The position numbers and the translations under genes were made by a program. A DNA stretch of 64,000 nt from JBMYRH01 sp049602155 (GTDB taxonomy: Bacteria > Myxococcota_A > UBA9042 > PHBI01 > JBMYRH01): positions 4,114 to 68,113 of the forward strand of contig JBMYRH010000029.1 of NCBI GenBank assembly GCA_049602155.1, read 5' to 3'. Within the stretch, counting starts at the first letter, position 1. Every line of letters begins with the position of its first letter. Of this stretch, positions 41,264-50,551 are shown one piece after another. The notes under the pieces are model-generated. The model did not search any database. It worked only from the letters and a program-made list of their open reading frames with translations, and was not told the origin of the DNA.

Positions 41264-42730
41264 CTAAGGGGCGCCGAGGCTGATCAGGGATTGGTCCGAG
41301 CGCAGATACAGGTGCCCCTCATGGACAGTCGGGGTGGCGCGCCCTCCCTCGGTTTGAACGTTCGCATGGAAGGTGAAAGGTCGACCTGCACGTCCGATGA
41401 CCGCGCGTCCATCTTCGCCCACGACGTAGAGGAACTCTCCGGCGATGATAGGGCTTGCTGAGGCCATCCCAGTGGGGAGGTCATAGGGGCCGCTGAGGGC
41501 TCCATCCTGCGTCTTCAAAAGCGTGAGGCGCCCTGAGCGGTCGACGATGTAGAGCAGCCCGTTGTGCAGCGCCGGTGTCGCGTAGACGGCCTCGGTCCCT
41601 ACGCGGACGCGCCAGGTCGGGGTCGCGTCACCGCGGGAGAGTGCGCGCTTGGAGACCGCCATCGCCCAGGTCCCATAATCTTTGCTCGCCGTGGCGTCGG
41701 CGACGACGGTGCTCCCGACCCAGTAGACAAATCGTTCGTCTTCCACGGGTCCGATGTAGACCGTGTTCGCGTCCACGTCGGCCAAGAGCTTCCCGTCGCT
41801 CGCGCGGTGCACGAGGCCACGCGGGGTGGCGACGGCCGGGGTGCCGCCGATCGTGACAGCAGCGGGGGTCCCGAAGTCGTCGTAGACGCCGCCACGCCAG
41901 ACCACACCACCGGTCTCGGGGTTCAAGGCTTGCAGGGTGCCAAGGGCGACGATGAGCTGCCCCCCGATCAAGAGTGGCGACGCAGCGTGTCCATGGGTGT
42001 TGCCTCGCATCGGTCGATGGGGTGGCCCGAGCCACCGCACCCAGACGCGCTCGCCGCTGTGAGAGTACGCCGCCACGATCCCCGAACCGTAGAGCACGTA
42101 GACGCGCTCCCTGTCCGCGACGGGGGTCGCTGACGCGTAACCAATGGTGTCTCCACGAGGGCGCACCCAGAAGCGCTCTGCGCCGTCGAGGGTCGTACGC
42201 AGTGTGCTTTGCTCGGCCTCAAGCTCGGCGAGCTCGCCCTGCAGCGCTTCACGTGCCTCGGGGGCGCCAGGCTTACGGAGCTTCCGGGAGAGCGTGCGCT
42301 GTCTCCGCTGGAGCGTCTTGAGGCGCTTCTCGGCGATCTTTGCTGAGGCGATCAGGGCGCGCGCTTCCTTCGCCTCAGCCCCTTTCAGCGCATCGATAAC
42401 CTCGAGGCTGTCTTGCCAAAGCATGCGACCGTCTTTCGTCGACAGGGCGTGCAGCGTCGCGGGCTCGGTCGTCACGAAGACGCGCTCACCGATGACCACA
42501 GGGCTCGAGTTCGCCCAAGCGGGGAGCGGGGTCCGCCAGCGCACTTGGTCCGAGGTCTCGAGGGACCACGTGGTGGGAGCGCCGCCAGGGTAGTGGCCGG
42601 TGCCGTCGTGGCGCCACCCCGAGGGTGCGCTCTGCGCCAGCGGCGCCACACAGACCAAGGCCACGAGCGAGGTGAGCCCCACCGTGAGGCAGCTGGCGAA
42701 TCGAGCGCGCTTCGGGGCTGAGAGAGGCAC
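41264..42730 (-). CDS. Exported PQQ-type beta-propeller with an inserted coiled coil (488 aa)
   Basis: The signal peptide (GLTSLVALVCVAPLAQSAPS) is followed by a WRHDGTGHYPGGAPTTW start typical of PQQ-repeat proteins of the outer-membrane-assembly BamB-like fold. Blades include SSPVVIGERVFVTTEPATLHALSTKDGRMLWQDS and YATPALHNGLLYIVDRSGRLTLLKTQDG. Between blades 1 and 2 is an insertion of about 80 residues predicted as coiled coil (ALIASAKIAEKRLKTLQRRQ through LAELEAEQSTLRTTL). The start is unsure: GTG at 42730 gives the neatest signal, and TTG at 42766 is possible. It is probably periplasmic or surface-bound, with the coil perhaps for oligomerisation. A related propeller is encoded at 46175. 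Confidence 0.8.
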   Translation of the reverse strand: MPLSAPKRARFASCLTVGLTSLVALVCVAPLAQSAPSGWRHDGTGHYPGGAPTTWSLETSDQVRWRTPLPAWANSSPVVIGERVFVTTEPATLHALSTKDGRMLWQDSLEVIDALKGAEAKEARALIASAKIAEKRLKTLQRRQRTLSRKLRKPGAPEAREALQGELAELEAEQSTLRTTLDGAERFWVRPRGDTIGYASATPVADRERVYVLYGSGIVAAYSHSGERVWVRWLGPPHRPMRGNTHGHAASPLLIGGQLIVALGTLQALNPETGGVVWRGGVYDDFGTPAAVTIGGTPAVATPRGLVHRASDGKLLADVDANTVYIGPVEDERFVYWVGSTVVADATASKDYGTWAMAVSKRALSRGDATPTWRVRVGTEAVYATPALHNGLLYIVDRSGRLTLLKTQDGALSGPYDLPTGMASASPIIAGEFLYVVGEDGRAVIGRAGRPFTFHANVQTEGGRATPTVHEGHLYLRSDQSLISLGAP

Positions 42731-42949
42731 AAGGGCATCATGGGTCAGCAGAGGGCTTCGATGCAACGTCGTGGGGGTGTCCCTTGAACCGCTCAGGCGT
42801 GGTGCGGCCTGCTCCCTGCCCTAATTGCGGCGGAAAAGGGAATGTGCGAGGGGCAGGGGCGCGTTGAGGGGCGGCAGGGCCAGCCTTGGCGCCGAAGAAC
42901 CATTCAAGCCAGGGCGGCATAACCGAAACGATTGGGGTAAGCTCAGCGC

Positions 42950-45547
42950 ATGATTGGACGTCCTTCACAGTGGGCAGGGGCTCTCCTGCTCGGCTTCCTC
43001 GCCTTCGGGTTGCCCTCGACCGCGGGGGCGACCGAGGCGACCAAGTGGGTCACGCTCTCTGACTTCGAGGCCCCGGAGTCCGCGCTCCGTGTCTTCGGCA
43101 ACGCGCTGCCACCGACGGCCGAGGCTGCTGCGCTTTGGAGGGGCGCCCAGTCCGCCAGCGGGCCGTGGGCGAACCCGGTGGTCTGCCGGGTAAACTATCG
43201 ACGCTCCTTTGTGCCTGGGGAGCTCGACCTCAACCAAGGCGTCTGCGTCTTGTTCATGCACACGCGCCAGGGGAGCGAGACCGAGTGCACCAGCCGTGAT
43301 GCAGTGTGTCGGATCCACGTGCCCCTCGGCGCGGGCGTCGAGGTCCTGGCGCACGCCGACACCATGCACTTGATTCCCCTCGTCAACGGCGCCAAGGCCG
43401 TCAGAGGAACGGTGGCCCTCGACACAGATGGGCTCACTGGGAAATGGCGCCTGTGCCTGCAAGGCGGACACGTCGGGGCGACAGAGCAGTCGAAGGTCGA
43501 CTGCGTCACCGGCAGCGGCGGCAAGCGCGGGGGCGTCGACTTCGGATATGGCGACAGCGCTGCGACGGAGGGCCGACAGCTCGCGGAGGTCTCAAGCTGG
43601 GTCGCGGCGCGTCGAGCGGGCCTGATGGCGGTCCTCAAGGCAGCCCAGGCCGCGCAATCGACCGTCGAGATCGACAAGGCGTTGGTCGCGGTGAAGGCCG
43701 CGAATCAGGGCGCAGAGTCGGAGCTCGCGCCACTCCTCGACGGGCTGGAGCCTGTTGGGGCGCAAAAGGCACGAGACATCATCGCTCACGGCCTCGGAGA
43801 CGTGACCAAGGCGCTCAGGTTCGAGGCCCAGACCTTAACGCGTCGCCGGGATGTGGCCGAGGCGCTCGCGAACATCGATGCGCTGGTCGGGCGCGTGGAC
43901 GGCACACTGGCGGAGGCCCGTGACGCCGTGGACGATGACGATGACGACGACGATGATGATGAGGAGGAGGAGGAGGCCGAGGAGGCTGCTGAGCTTGTGA
44001 AGCAGCTGGACCGGTACGCTGGCAGCCTTAACGCCGTGCTCTCCGAGGGGGTCTTGGACGGCACGTCGCACGCCGAGCGCGCAGCGCGCCTGAAGGCGAT
44101 GAGCCGAGAGATTGGGGTGGTCCTGGAGCGGTTGGAGCCCAGGCTCTCCTCCGACGCTAGGACGGCGCGCCTGGCGCACCACATTGAGCGCCTCAGTCAG
44201 CCGCGCGCTGACCTCCGAGGGCTAGGGACAGCGGTCACTGCGTTTAAGCGCCTGCAGAAGGTGACGGACCCCTTCGATGCTCAGCGCGGGCGGGTCGCCC
44301 TCGTCGAGGCCCTCCGCAGCCAGGTGCTGGCTGCATGGACACAGGGGCTCTACGTGGCGGTGGGGGCGACTGATGACGCTGCCCGCGAGCATGTTGAGGC
44401 GATGGCGGGGTTTGAGGCAGCCTTTGACGGATGGCGTGCGCTGCCAAAGCCTGGGGAGGACGAGCCCGAGGCTGAGGAGGTCGCCGAGGAGGTGCGACGT
44501 CTGCGAGATGTCCTGGAGTCGGCGGGCTTAAGTTGGCAGTGGCAACTGCCTGCGCGCACGCCCGCTTGGGACGCGGCCTGGACAGAGCGACCGGCCCCCA
44601 CTCAGCCCCCTGGACGGCGCGTTGAGGGGCCACGCGTGGTGGAGAAGGCGAAGGGCTGGATCGTGTCGACCCTCGGTGACGCGCTGTCGCCCCCGTTGAA
44701 GTATTGGTTTGTGTGTATCGGAGCTGGCCGCCTAGAGGGCTCTCCCTCGTTGGCGACCCGCATTGGTCGGTGCATTGCGGCTCAAGAGGGCTTGGGGCCG
44801 ATGGTCGATGACGAGCCTTTGGGTGACGCCAGTGAGCCGCTAGAGGCGGTTGAAGGGGAGTGGGCGACGCTGCTGACGGCGCTTGAGAGCGGTGACCATA
44901 AGCGCTGCAAAGGTGTCCTGAAGGCGCATGCGGCGCACAAGTTCGCGGTCGTGATCGAGGCGGCCTGTGTGAAGGCTAAGGCGGCTGACAAAGAGCACGC
45001 CAAAGATCGCGCGGCGCAGAAGAAGATCGCCAAGATCTATGGGCGCATGAAGAAGGCCATGGAGAAGGGGAAATGGAAGAAGGCGAGCAAGTCCTTAAAG
45101 GCCATCCAGAAGAAGAACAAAAGAGGGGTCCTCGATGAGGCGCTGATCGATCAATGGCGTGCATCCATCGACGGAGCTCAGGCGGAAGGCAAGCGCCGCA
45201 AGGCGGAGGCGAAGGCCGAGAAGCGGCGCCTCCGTGAGCAGAAGACGATGCGAAAGCGCGTCGCGAAATTGATGCGCAAGGTGCCACGTCATGCGGCGCA
45301 GTGCCTTGAGGCGAAGGCGACCTACGCTGAGGCAGTGAGGCAAAGCGGGGCTGCTGCGATGGACGGAGACCTCGGCCGCGCCAAGCAGCTCAACGCGCTC
45401 AAGGACAAGACCCGGCGCAAGGCCTGTGATCTCCAAGCCAAGGTCCTCGTCGTGCACCAGCTTCACGAGGCCCTTGGGGACGCTGCGGCGGCTCAGGCGG
45501 TGAAGCGCGAGACGGCGAGCTGCTTCCAGGGCTGGGAGTGTCGGTGA
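42950..45547 (+). CDS. Large exported protein with a poly-acidic tract and Lys/Ala-rich C-terminus, unknown function (865 aa)
   Basis: A signal peptide (WAGALLLGFLAFGLPSTAGATE) leads into about 200 residues with Cys pairs (CRVNYRR, GVCVLF, SRDAVCRIHV). A long helical region follows, with an acidic run of nine Asp then Glu/Ala residues around position 330 (DNA 43930-43980). A second helical part and a basic segment of about 170 residues come next (KKIAKIYGRMKKAMEKGKWKK, KRRKAEAKAEKRRLREQKT). The C-terminus carries several Cys (CLEAKATYAEAV, KACDLQAK, SCFQGWECR). It is likely a rod-like periplasmic or surface protein; I cannot name a family. Confidence 0.75.
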   Translation: MIGRPSQWAGALLLGFLAFGLPSTAGATEATKWVTLSDFEAPESALRVFGNALPPTAEAAALWRGAQSASGPWANPVVCRVNYRRSFVPGELDLNQGVCVLFMHTRQGSETECTSRDAVCRIHVPLGAGVEVLAHADTMHLIPLVNGAKAVRGTVALDTDGLTGKWRLCLQGGHVGATEQSKVDCVTGSGGKRGGVDFGYGDSAATEGRQLAEVSSWVAARRAGLMAVLKAAQAAQSTVEIDKALVAVKAANQGAESELAPLLDGLEPVGAQKARDIIAHGLGDVTKALRFEAQTLTRRRDVAEALANIDALVGRVDGTLAEARDAVDDDDDDDDDDEEEEEAEEAAELVKQLDRYAGSLNAVLSEGVLDGTSHAERAARLKAMSREIGVVLERLEPRLSSDARTARLAHHIERLSQPRADLRGLGTAVTAFKRLQKVTDPFDAQRGRVALVEALRSQVLAAWTQGLYVAVGATDDAAREHVEAMAGFEAAFDGWRALPKPGEDEPEAEEVAEEVRRLRDVLESAGLSWQWQLPARTPAWDAAWTERPAPTQPPGRRVEGPRVVEKAKGWIVSTLGDALSPPLKYWFVCIGAGRLEGSPSLATRIGRCIAAQEGLGPMVDDEPLGDASEPLEAVEGEWATLLTALESGDHKRCKGVLKAHAAHKFAVVIEAACVKAKAADKEHAKDRAAQKKIAKIYGRMKKAMEKGKWKKASKSLKAIQKKNKRGVLDEALIDQWRASIDGAQAEGKRRKAEAKAEKRRLREQKTMRKRVAKLMRKVPRHAAQCLEAKATYAEAVRQSGAAAMDGDLGRAKQLNALKDKTRRKACDLQAKVLVVHQLHEALGDAAAAQAVKRETASCFQGWECR

Positions 45548-45614
45548 TAGGAGGCTGGATGGGGCGCTGTCGTGAGAGCGGCGGCCCGCGAACTTTCACG
45601 GTTGGAGCGACACG

Positions 45615-46178
45615 ATGTTGAGTCGAGAAGAGGCCTGGGAGCACCTTTGCGAGTGGACGAAGACCGATACGCTGAGGCGCCATGCGCGTGCTGTCGAGGT
45701 CGTGATGCGTGCAGCGGCATACCGTTACGGCGCCGGTGATGACGACGTCGAGGTGTGGGGGATCGCTGGCATGCTCCACGACGCGGACTATGAAGCTTGG
45801 CCGGAGGAGCACCCCCATCGGATCGTGGGTTGGTTACGAGAGCGCGATGAGGAGGCGTTGGCTCACGCCATCTCGGCCCATTACACGCACTGGGGCGTGG
45901 CGTACGACAGCCAGCTCGACCGGGCGCTGCTCGCCTGCGATGAGTTGACGGGCTTCATCGGGGCGTGCTGCCTCGTGCGCCCCGAAGGGATACACACGCT
46001 CAAGCCCAAGTCTGTGAAGAAGAAGCTCAAGGACAAGCGCTTCGCAGCAAAGGTAGAGCGGCACGAGGTCCGAACCGGGGCGGAGATGCTCGAGGTCGAC
46101 CTCGGTGAGCATATCCAGTTCATCATCGACGCGCTAAAGCCTCACGCTGAAGAGCTGGGCCTCGGAGGTCGCGCCTAA
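45615..46178 (+). CDS. HD-domain phosphohydrolase-like protein (187 aa)
   Basis: The HD motif is intact: HARAVEVVMRAAAYRYG gives the first His, and GIAGMLHDADYEAWPEEHP gives HD. ALAHAISAHYTHWGV and ALLACDELTGFIGACCLVRPEGI provide the later His and Asp of the metal site. It matches the small predicted hydrolase group that annotators call HD domain-containing protein (COG2316-like). It is a cytoplasmic phosphohydrolase of unknown substrate. Its 3' end overlaps the convergent PQQ-propeller gene by 4 bp. Confidence 0.85.
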   Translation: MLSREEAWEHLCEWTKTDTLRRHARAVEVVMRAAAYRYGAGDDDVEVWGIAGMLHDADYEAWPEEHPHRIVGWLRERDEEALAHAISAHYTHWGVAYDSQLDRALLACDELTGFIGACCLVRPEGIHTLKPKSVKKKLKDKRFAAKVERHEVRTGAEMLEVDLGEHIQFIIDALKPHAEELGLGGRA

Positions 46179-47506
46179 GGGCTAGGGTCATCGGCGAGGC
46201 AGTAGAGCGCGCCCTCTCCTCGGAGGAAGAGGGCATCCCCCGCGACCGCCGGAGAGGCTGAGAAGGTGTCGTTGAGCTGATTGCGCGCGACGAGCGCCAT
46301 GTCGGCGTTGATGTCGAGCACGACGGCGTCGCCGCCCCGGCCGAGCGCATAGAGGTGCCCGTTGGCGATGATGGGTGAGGCGTACATGCGGCGGATGCCA
46401 GGGAGCGGACGTGGACCCCACAGGACCTCCCCCGTCTTTGGCGCGACGCAGGTCAGGACCCCGCTCAGGTGCCGGTTGAAGCAGAGGCGATCGGCGCTCA
46501 GGACAGGGGAGGGGACGTAGGGTGTGTCCCTCATACGTCGCCACAGGACGGCGTCGCTGCCCGTCACGTCGCCTTTCGCCTTGGCGAGGTCGATGGTCAG
46601 CATCGCGCGGCTCTCATAGCTGCTCATGACGTGGACGAGCCCCTGGCCGTAGACGGGTGATGCGACCACGTTGTGAGAGAGTCCGCCGCAGGACCACAGG
46701 GCTTCGCCGGTCTCAAGGGCGTAGCCTCGGACACGATCAGTGGCGCTGACGATGACCTGCGAGCGCCCCTGATGGGTGATGATCAGCGGCGTGGACCAGG
46801 AGGTGACCTCCTTGCGGTTCACGCGCCATCGTTCGCGGCCCGTGGGGGCGTCGAAGCCGACCACGAAGGACTCGCCTTCATGGTCCCAATTGATGACGAG
46901 CACATCACCGAAGAGGGCAGGTGAGCTCCCTTCGCCATGGCCGTGCTTGGTGTGCATGTTCCCGAGGTTAGCGCGCCAAAGGAGCTTGCCGCGCCAGTCC
47001 AGGGCGTAGAGGCCGCGAGAGCCGAAGGAGGCGTAGACCCGTTTGCCGTCCGTCACCATTGACGCTGAGGCCCAGCTCGCCGACACGTGGGTGCTCTCAT
47101 GGGGCTGCTCATCGTGCACCACGGTCTGCCAGCGGTGCTGACCTGTCCGGCGATCGAGGGCCATGACCACGAATCGGTGCCGCTGGAGCGCCCGCATGTT
47201 GTCATGGTCGCCATGACGGTCATGGTTGAGCGCCTCCTTTGCTTCGCCATAAGGGATGGCGGTCGTGATGAAGACGTGGTCGCCCCAGATGATCGGGGTG
47301 GAATGCCCTCTCCCGGATAGCGTCGCCTTCCAGCGCAGGTTCTGTGTCTCGCTCCACGAGGTCGGGGGCGTGGCGTCGGGAGAGACCCCCGAACCTAGCG
47401 GGCCTCGCCATTGGGGCCAGTGCGCAGGTCCGTCACTCGCCGAGGCCGCCGTGCCGGCGAGCAGCGCCATGCACACGAGCACGGCTGACCCAGTGAGCGC
47501 CTTCAC
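46175..47506 (-). CDS. Exported PQQ-type beta-propeller protein (443 aa)
   Basis: The signal peptide (AVLVCMALLAGTAASASDG) is followed by HWPQWRGPLGSGVSPDATPPTSW, the canonical N-terminus of exported PQQ-repeat proteins. Repeats include STPIIWGDHVFITTAIPYGE, KRVYASFGSRGLYALDWRGKLLWRANLG, SPALFGDVLVINWDHEGESFVVGFDAPTGRERW and SPIIANGHLYALGRGGDAVVLD. There are no catalytic motifs of quinoprotein dehydrogenases (no Cys-Cys pair or calcium Asp motif that I can see). It is likely a scaffold or binding protein. The Kazal lipoprotein gene ends 1 bp upstream, so the two form an operon. Confidence 0.85.
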   Translation of the reverse strand: MKALTGSAVLVCMALLAGTAASASDGPAHWPQWRGPLGSGVSPDATPPTSWSETQNLRWKATLSGRGHSTPIIWGDHVFITTAIPYGEAKEALNHDRHGDHDNMRALQRHRFVVMALDRRTGQHRWQTVVHDEQPHESTHVSASWASASMVTDGKRVYASFGSRGLYALDWRGKLLWRANLGNMHTKHGHGEGSSPALFGDVLVINWDHEGESFVVGFDAPTGRERWRVNRKEVTSWSTPLIITHQGRSQVIVSATDRVRGYALETGEALWSCGGLSHNVVASPVYGQGLVHVMSSYESRAMLTIDLAKAKGDVTGSDAVLWRRMRDTPYVPSPVLSADRLCFNRHLSGVLTCVAPKTGEVLWGPRPLPGIRRMYASPIIANGHLYALGRGGDAVVLDINADMALVARNQLNDTFSASPAVAGDALFLRGEGALYCLADDPSP

Positions 47507-47507
47507 G

Positions 47508-48872
47508 CTAATCCGTGCAGATGCCGTAAGAGGCTACTGGGATGTCGACCTTCTGGGCGTGACACAGGGACTCGAACGAGACCCCGTCACATCCGCAGAC
47601 TGGGACATTGTCTCCCCCTTGGACATCGCATTGAAAGGGGGAGGGGTAGCAGATCCCGGGGCCAGTGCAGTCTCCGACCGGGCCGGCGCAGAACATGCCT
47701 TGGCCGCAGTCGCCGGGCACGCCGAGCTCGCAGTCGCCCTCACCGCAGGGGCCGTAGTGGTTGAAGGCGACGCCGGCCAGGACCCGCGCGCACTTGTTCT
47801 CGTAGGTCACGTTGTCACAGCCGCACTCCGGTGGCGCATTGGGTGGGCACGGTTCCTCGGGATCCACGCAGAGCCCGTTGGCCTCTGGTTGGCAGCTCTG
47901 CAAGTCGCAGTAGGCATCGGGGTCGCTGCACACCAGCTCGTCTGGGCCCGCGCAGGGCTCTGCAGGGGGCTCACCACACCAGCCGACGTGCGCGAGGTTC
48001 TTGCCGGCGCTCGCCAACGTACACGGCGTCGCATAGTCGAGGCCGTTGCATGCGCACTGAACCTCTCCGGGGCTGTTGCCGCACACGGGGCGCTCTTTAC
48101 AAAACCCCTCGCCGAGGCACCCGCCAAAGCAGTACTCATTGACGTCACACCCTGTCCCGAACCCGCCACCTGTGGTGTCCACGTCGCAATTTAAGGAGAC
48201 GTCCGGGCATGGCCCTGGGCCGATGGCATATTGTCCGGCTTGCTCGGCGAAGCATGCGCTGGCGTAGCTGTTGCCATCACAGGCGCAGACCGACTCTGCG
48301 GAGGGCTCACATTCGGTGGGTTTCGGGGTACAGAGGCCCTCGAGACCGAGACCGCAGCCGCCGGTGGCGCAGTAGGAGCCGTCTGGGCACGGTGGCCCAC
48401 CGAAGAGGCAAAATGCGGATTCAGGTTCATTGCCGGCATCTTCGATCGCGGTGTCCACATCGTCGGTGGCGTCGCTGGCGGCGCCGTCCTCAACGTCAGT
48501 GGGCACCGTGGTGTCCTCTTCAGAGTCCTCGGGCCCCTGCATATCTTCGGTCGGCTGGCCGTCCAGGTCTCCCATTGAGGTGTCGGTGTCACCTTGGGGG
48601 GCTGCTGAGTCCGTGAGGGGAGCCTCAGTGTCCTCGGGGGCGCTGGTGTCCTCCACGTCTGAGGGCTGAACCTCGGCCTCCGGGACGTCGCCCGCCACGA
48701 CGGCTGTGTCTGGTGAGCTTGAGTCCTCCGCGGCCGGCTCAGCGCTTGCATCATTGGCGCCACCGCTTGGGCCCGATGCGGGCTCTGCGGAGGAGCCGCA
48801 GGCTGTCAGCGAGAGCACGATGGTGAGCGCGATGAGCGACGAGGGGAGGGAGCGTTGAGTGAGGACGTTCAT
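47508..48872 (-). CDS. Multi-Kazal-domain lipoprotein (454 aa)
   Basis: The signal peptide ends in SLTACGSS, a lipobox at about Cys25. Residues 28-155 are an Asp/Glu/Thr/Pro-rich linker like those of the other lipoproteins in this window. From about 160 there is a Cys-rich series with four Kazal-type units, recognised by CDGNSYASACFAEQAG, CACNGLDYATPCTLASAGK, CGCDNVTYENKCARVLAGV and CGCDGVSFESLCHAQK. Kazal domains inhibit serine proteases by a rigid loop. Spacer units with C-x-GxxC patterns (ELVCSDPDAYCDLQSC) alternate with them. A surface-anchored protease inhibitor or adhesive scaffold is inferred. Confidence 0.85.
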   Translation of the reverse strand: MNVLTQRSLPSSLIALTIVLSLTACGSSAEPASGPSGGANDASAEPAAEDSSSPDTAVVAGDVPEAEVQPSDVEDTSAPEDTEAPLTDSAAPQGDTDTSMGDLDGQPTEDMQGPEDSEEDTTVPTDVEDGAASDATDDVDTAIEDAGNEPESAFCLFGGPPCPDGSYCATGGCGLGLEGLCTPKPTECEPSAESVCACDGNSYASACFAEQAGQYAIGPGPCPDVSLNCDVDTTGGGFGTGCDVNEYCFGGCLGEGFCKERPVCGNSPGEVQCACNGLDYATPCTLASAGKNLAHVGWCGEPPAEPCAGPDELVCSDPDAYCDLQSCQPEANGLCVDPEEPCPPNAPPECGCDNVTYENKCARVLAGVAFNHYGPCGEGDCELGVPGDCGQGMFCAGPVGDCTGPGICYPSPFQCDVQGGDNVPVCGCDGVSFESLCHAQKVDIPVASYGICTD

Positions 48873-49019
48873 GCCGCGCAGTGTGGCATACCTCGGCCAT
48901 CATCAACAGCTTGGAAGCACTGAGCGGCAAGACGCAGCTCAGCGACAGCTCACATGCTCCGACATGCGAACCGTCGCGAACTTAAGGCGACATTGTTCAA
49001 GCCCTGAGGGGCCGGATGA

Positions 49020-50366
49020 TCAGGTCACACCGTACGCGAGCATGGCGTCCGCGACCTTGATGAAGCCCGCGACGTTGGCGCCCTTCACGTAGTTCACGCG
49101 GCCACCCTCGGTGCCGTGCGTGACGCACTGGCCGTGGATGTTGGCCATGATGCCCTGGAGCTTCTGGTCGACCTCTTCTCGGGTCCACGAGAGGCGCAGG
49201 CTGTTCTGCGACATCTCCAAGCCCGAGCAGGCCACGCCGCCTGCGTTGGCAGCTTTGCCTGGGACGTAGGTGACACCACCGTGCTGAAGCGCCTCGATCC
49301 CCTCGGGGGTCGTGGGCATGTTGGCGCCCTCGCCGACACCTTTGCAGCCGTTCGCGACGAGCTTCTTGGCGTCATCGCCGTCGAGCTCGTTCTGCGTGGC
49401 GCAGGGGAGCGCGAGGTCACAGGGGACCCCCCATGGGCGCTGCCCCTCGTGGTAATCACATCCGAAGTGGGAGGCGTACTCATGGATGCGTCCGCGGCGG
49501 ACGTTCTTTAAGTCCATCACCCACGCGAGCTTCTCGGCGTCGATGCCGCTCGGGTCGTGGATGAAGCCACCGGAGTCACTCAGCGTGACGACCTTGCCAC
49601 CCAAGTGGTTGACCTTCTCCACCGCGTACTGGGCGACGTTGCCCGAGCCCGAGACCGTGCAGGTCTTCCCGGAGATACTATCCCCGGTGTGCGCCAGCGT
49701 GTTCTCCATCATGTACACGAGGCCATAGCCGGTCGCCTCGGTGCGGATGAGGCTCCCACCGTAGTCGAGCCCCTTGCCGGTCAACACGCCGGTGTGCTCA
49801 TTGCGGAGGCGCTTGTAGTAGCCGTAGAGGTAACCGATCTCGCGCCCACCCACGCCGATATCACCGGCGGGCACGTCACAGTCGGGGCCAATATGTCGGC
49901 TGAGCTCAAGCATGAAGGCTTGGCAAAAGCGCATGACCTCAGCGTCGGACTTCCCCTTAGGGTTGAAGTTCGCGCCGCCTTTGCCGCCGCCCATGGGGAG
50001 CGTCGTGAGGCTGTTCTTAAAGATCTGCTCGAAGCCAAGGAACTTCAGGATGCTCAGGTTCACCGACGGGTGAAAGCGCAGGCCGCCCTTGTAGGGGCCG
50101 ATGGCGCTGTTGAATTGGACGCGGTAGCCGCGATTGAGCTGCACGTTGCCGGCGTCATCTTGCCAGGTCACTCGGAAACTCAGGGCTCGCTCAGGCTCCG
50201 TGATTCGCTCAAGGACGCGGGCGTCCTTGTACTTTGGGTTGTCGAGCACGACGGGCATCACGCTCTCCACGACCTCCTCGACCGCTTGATGAAACTCCGG
50301 CTCGCCTGGGCTGCGGGACTCGACCCCAGCCATGAAGCTTCGAATCTCTCCATCGACGTTGCTCAT
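49020..50366 (-). CDS. gdhA: NADP-specific glutamate dehydrogenase (448 aa)
   Basis: Hexameric small-type GDH. FRVTWQDDAGNVQLNRGYRVQFNSAIGPYKGGLRFHPSVN and FKNSLTTLPMGGGKGGANFNPKGKSD hold the catalytic Lys residues. VPAGDIGVGGREIGYLYGYYKRL holds the catalytic Asp, and CTVSGSGNVAQYAVEKVNHLGG is the Rossmann motif. It converts 2-oxoglutarate and ammonium to glutamate. AGGTGG 5 bases before the ATG at 50366 is preferred to the GTG at 50375. The gene is monocistronic and divergent from the Rieske gene. Confidence 0.95.
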   Translation of the reverse strand: MSNVDGEIRSFMAGVESRSPGEPEFHQAVEEVVESVMPVVLDNPKYKDARVLERITEPERALSFRVTWQDDAGNVQLNRGYRVQFNSAIGPYKGGLRFHPSVNLSILKFLGFEQIFKNSLTTLPMGGGKGGANFNPKGKSDAEVMRFCQAFMLELSRHIGPDCDVPAGDIGVGGREIGYLYGYYKRLRNEHTGVLTGKGLDYGGSLIRTEATGYGLVYMMENTLAHTGDSISGKTCTVSGSGNVAQYAVEKVNHLGGKVVTLSDSGGFIHDPSGIDAEKLAWVMDLKNVRRGRIHEYASHFGCDYHEGQRPWGVPCDLALPCATQNELDGDDAKKLVANGCKGVGEGANMPTTPEGIEALQHGGVTYVPGKAANAGGVACSGLEMSQNSLRLSWTREEVDQKLQGIMANIHGQCVTHGTEGGRVNYVKGANVAGFIKVADAMLAYGVT

Positions 50367-50551
50367 GACATCCACCTTTCAGAGGGTTACGCCCCGGATA
50401 GAGCGTGTTGATGGCGCCAGCATAGCCATGCTTTTTACGCTACGTCACGACACAGCGCGTCAGAAGGCGCAGTGCCCTTTTTAGGGGGGCAGCTGTGCTG
50501 CAGGATGACGTCGAGGGCTTGGCGGTTTAGGCTGATGGAGGAGGTAGCATC

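Noticed and set aside
42784..42864. 27-codon frame encoding CPNCGGKGNV on the plus strand
   Set aside because: Zinc-ribbon-like, but too short, with no Shine-Dalgarno before a TTG, in a gap between two genes; likely chance.
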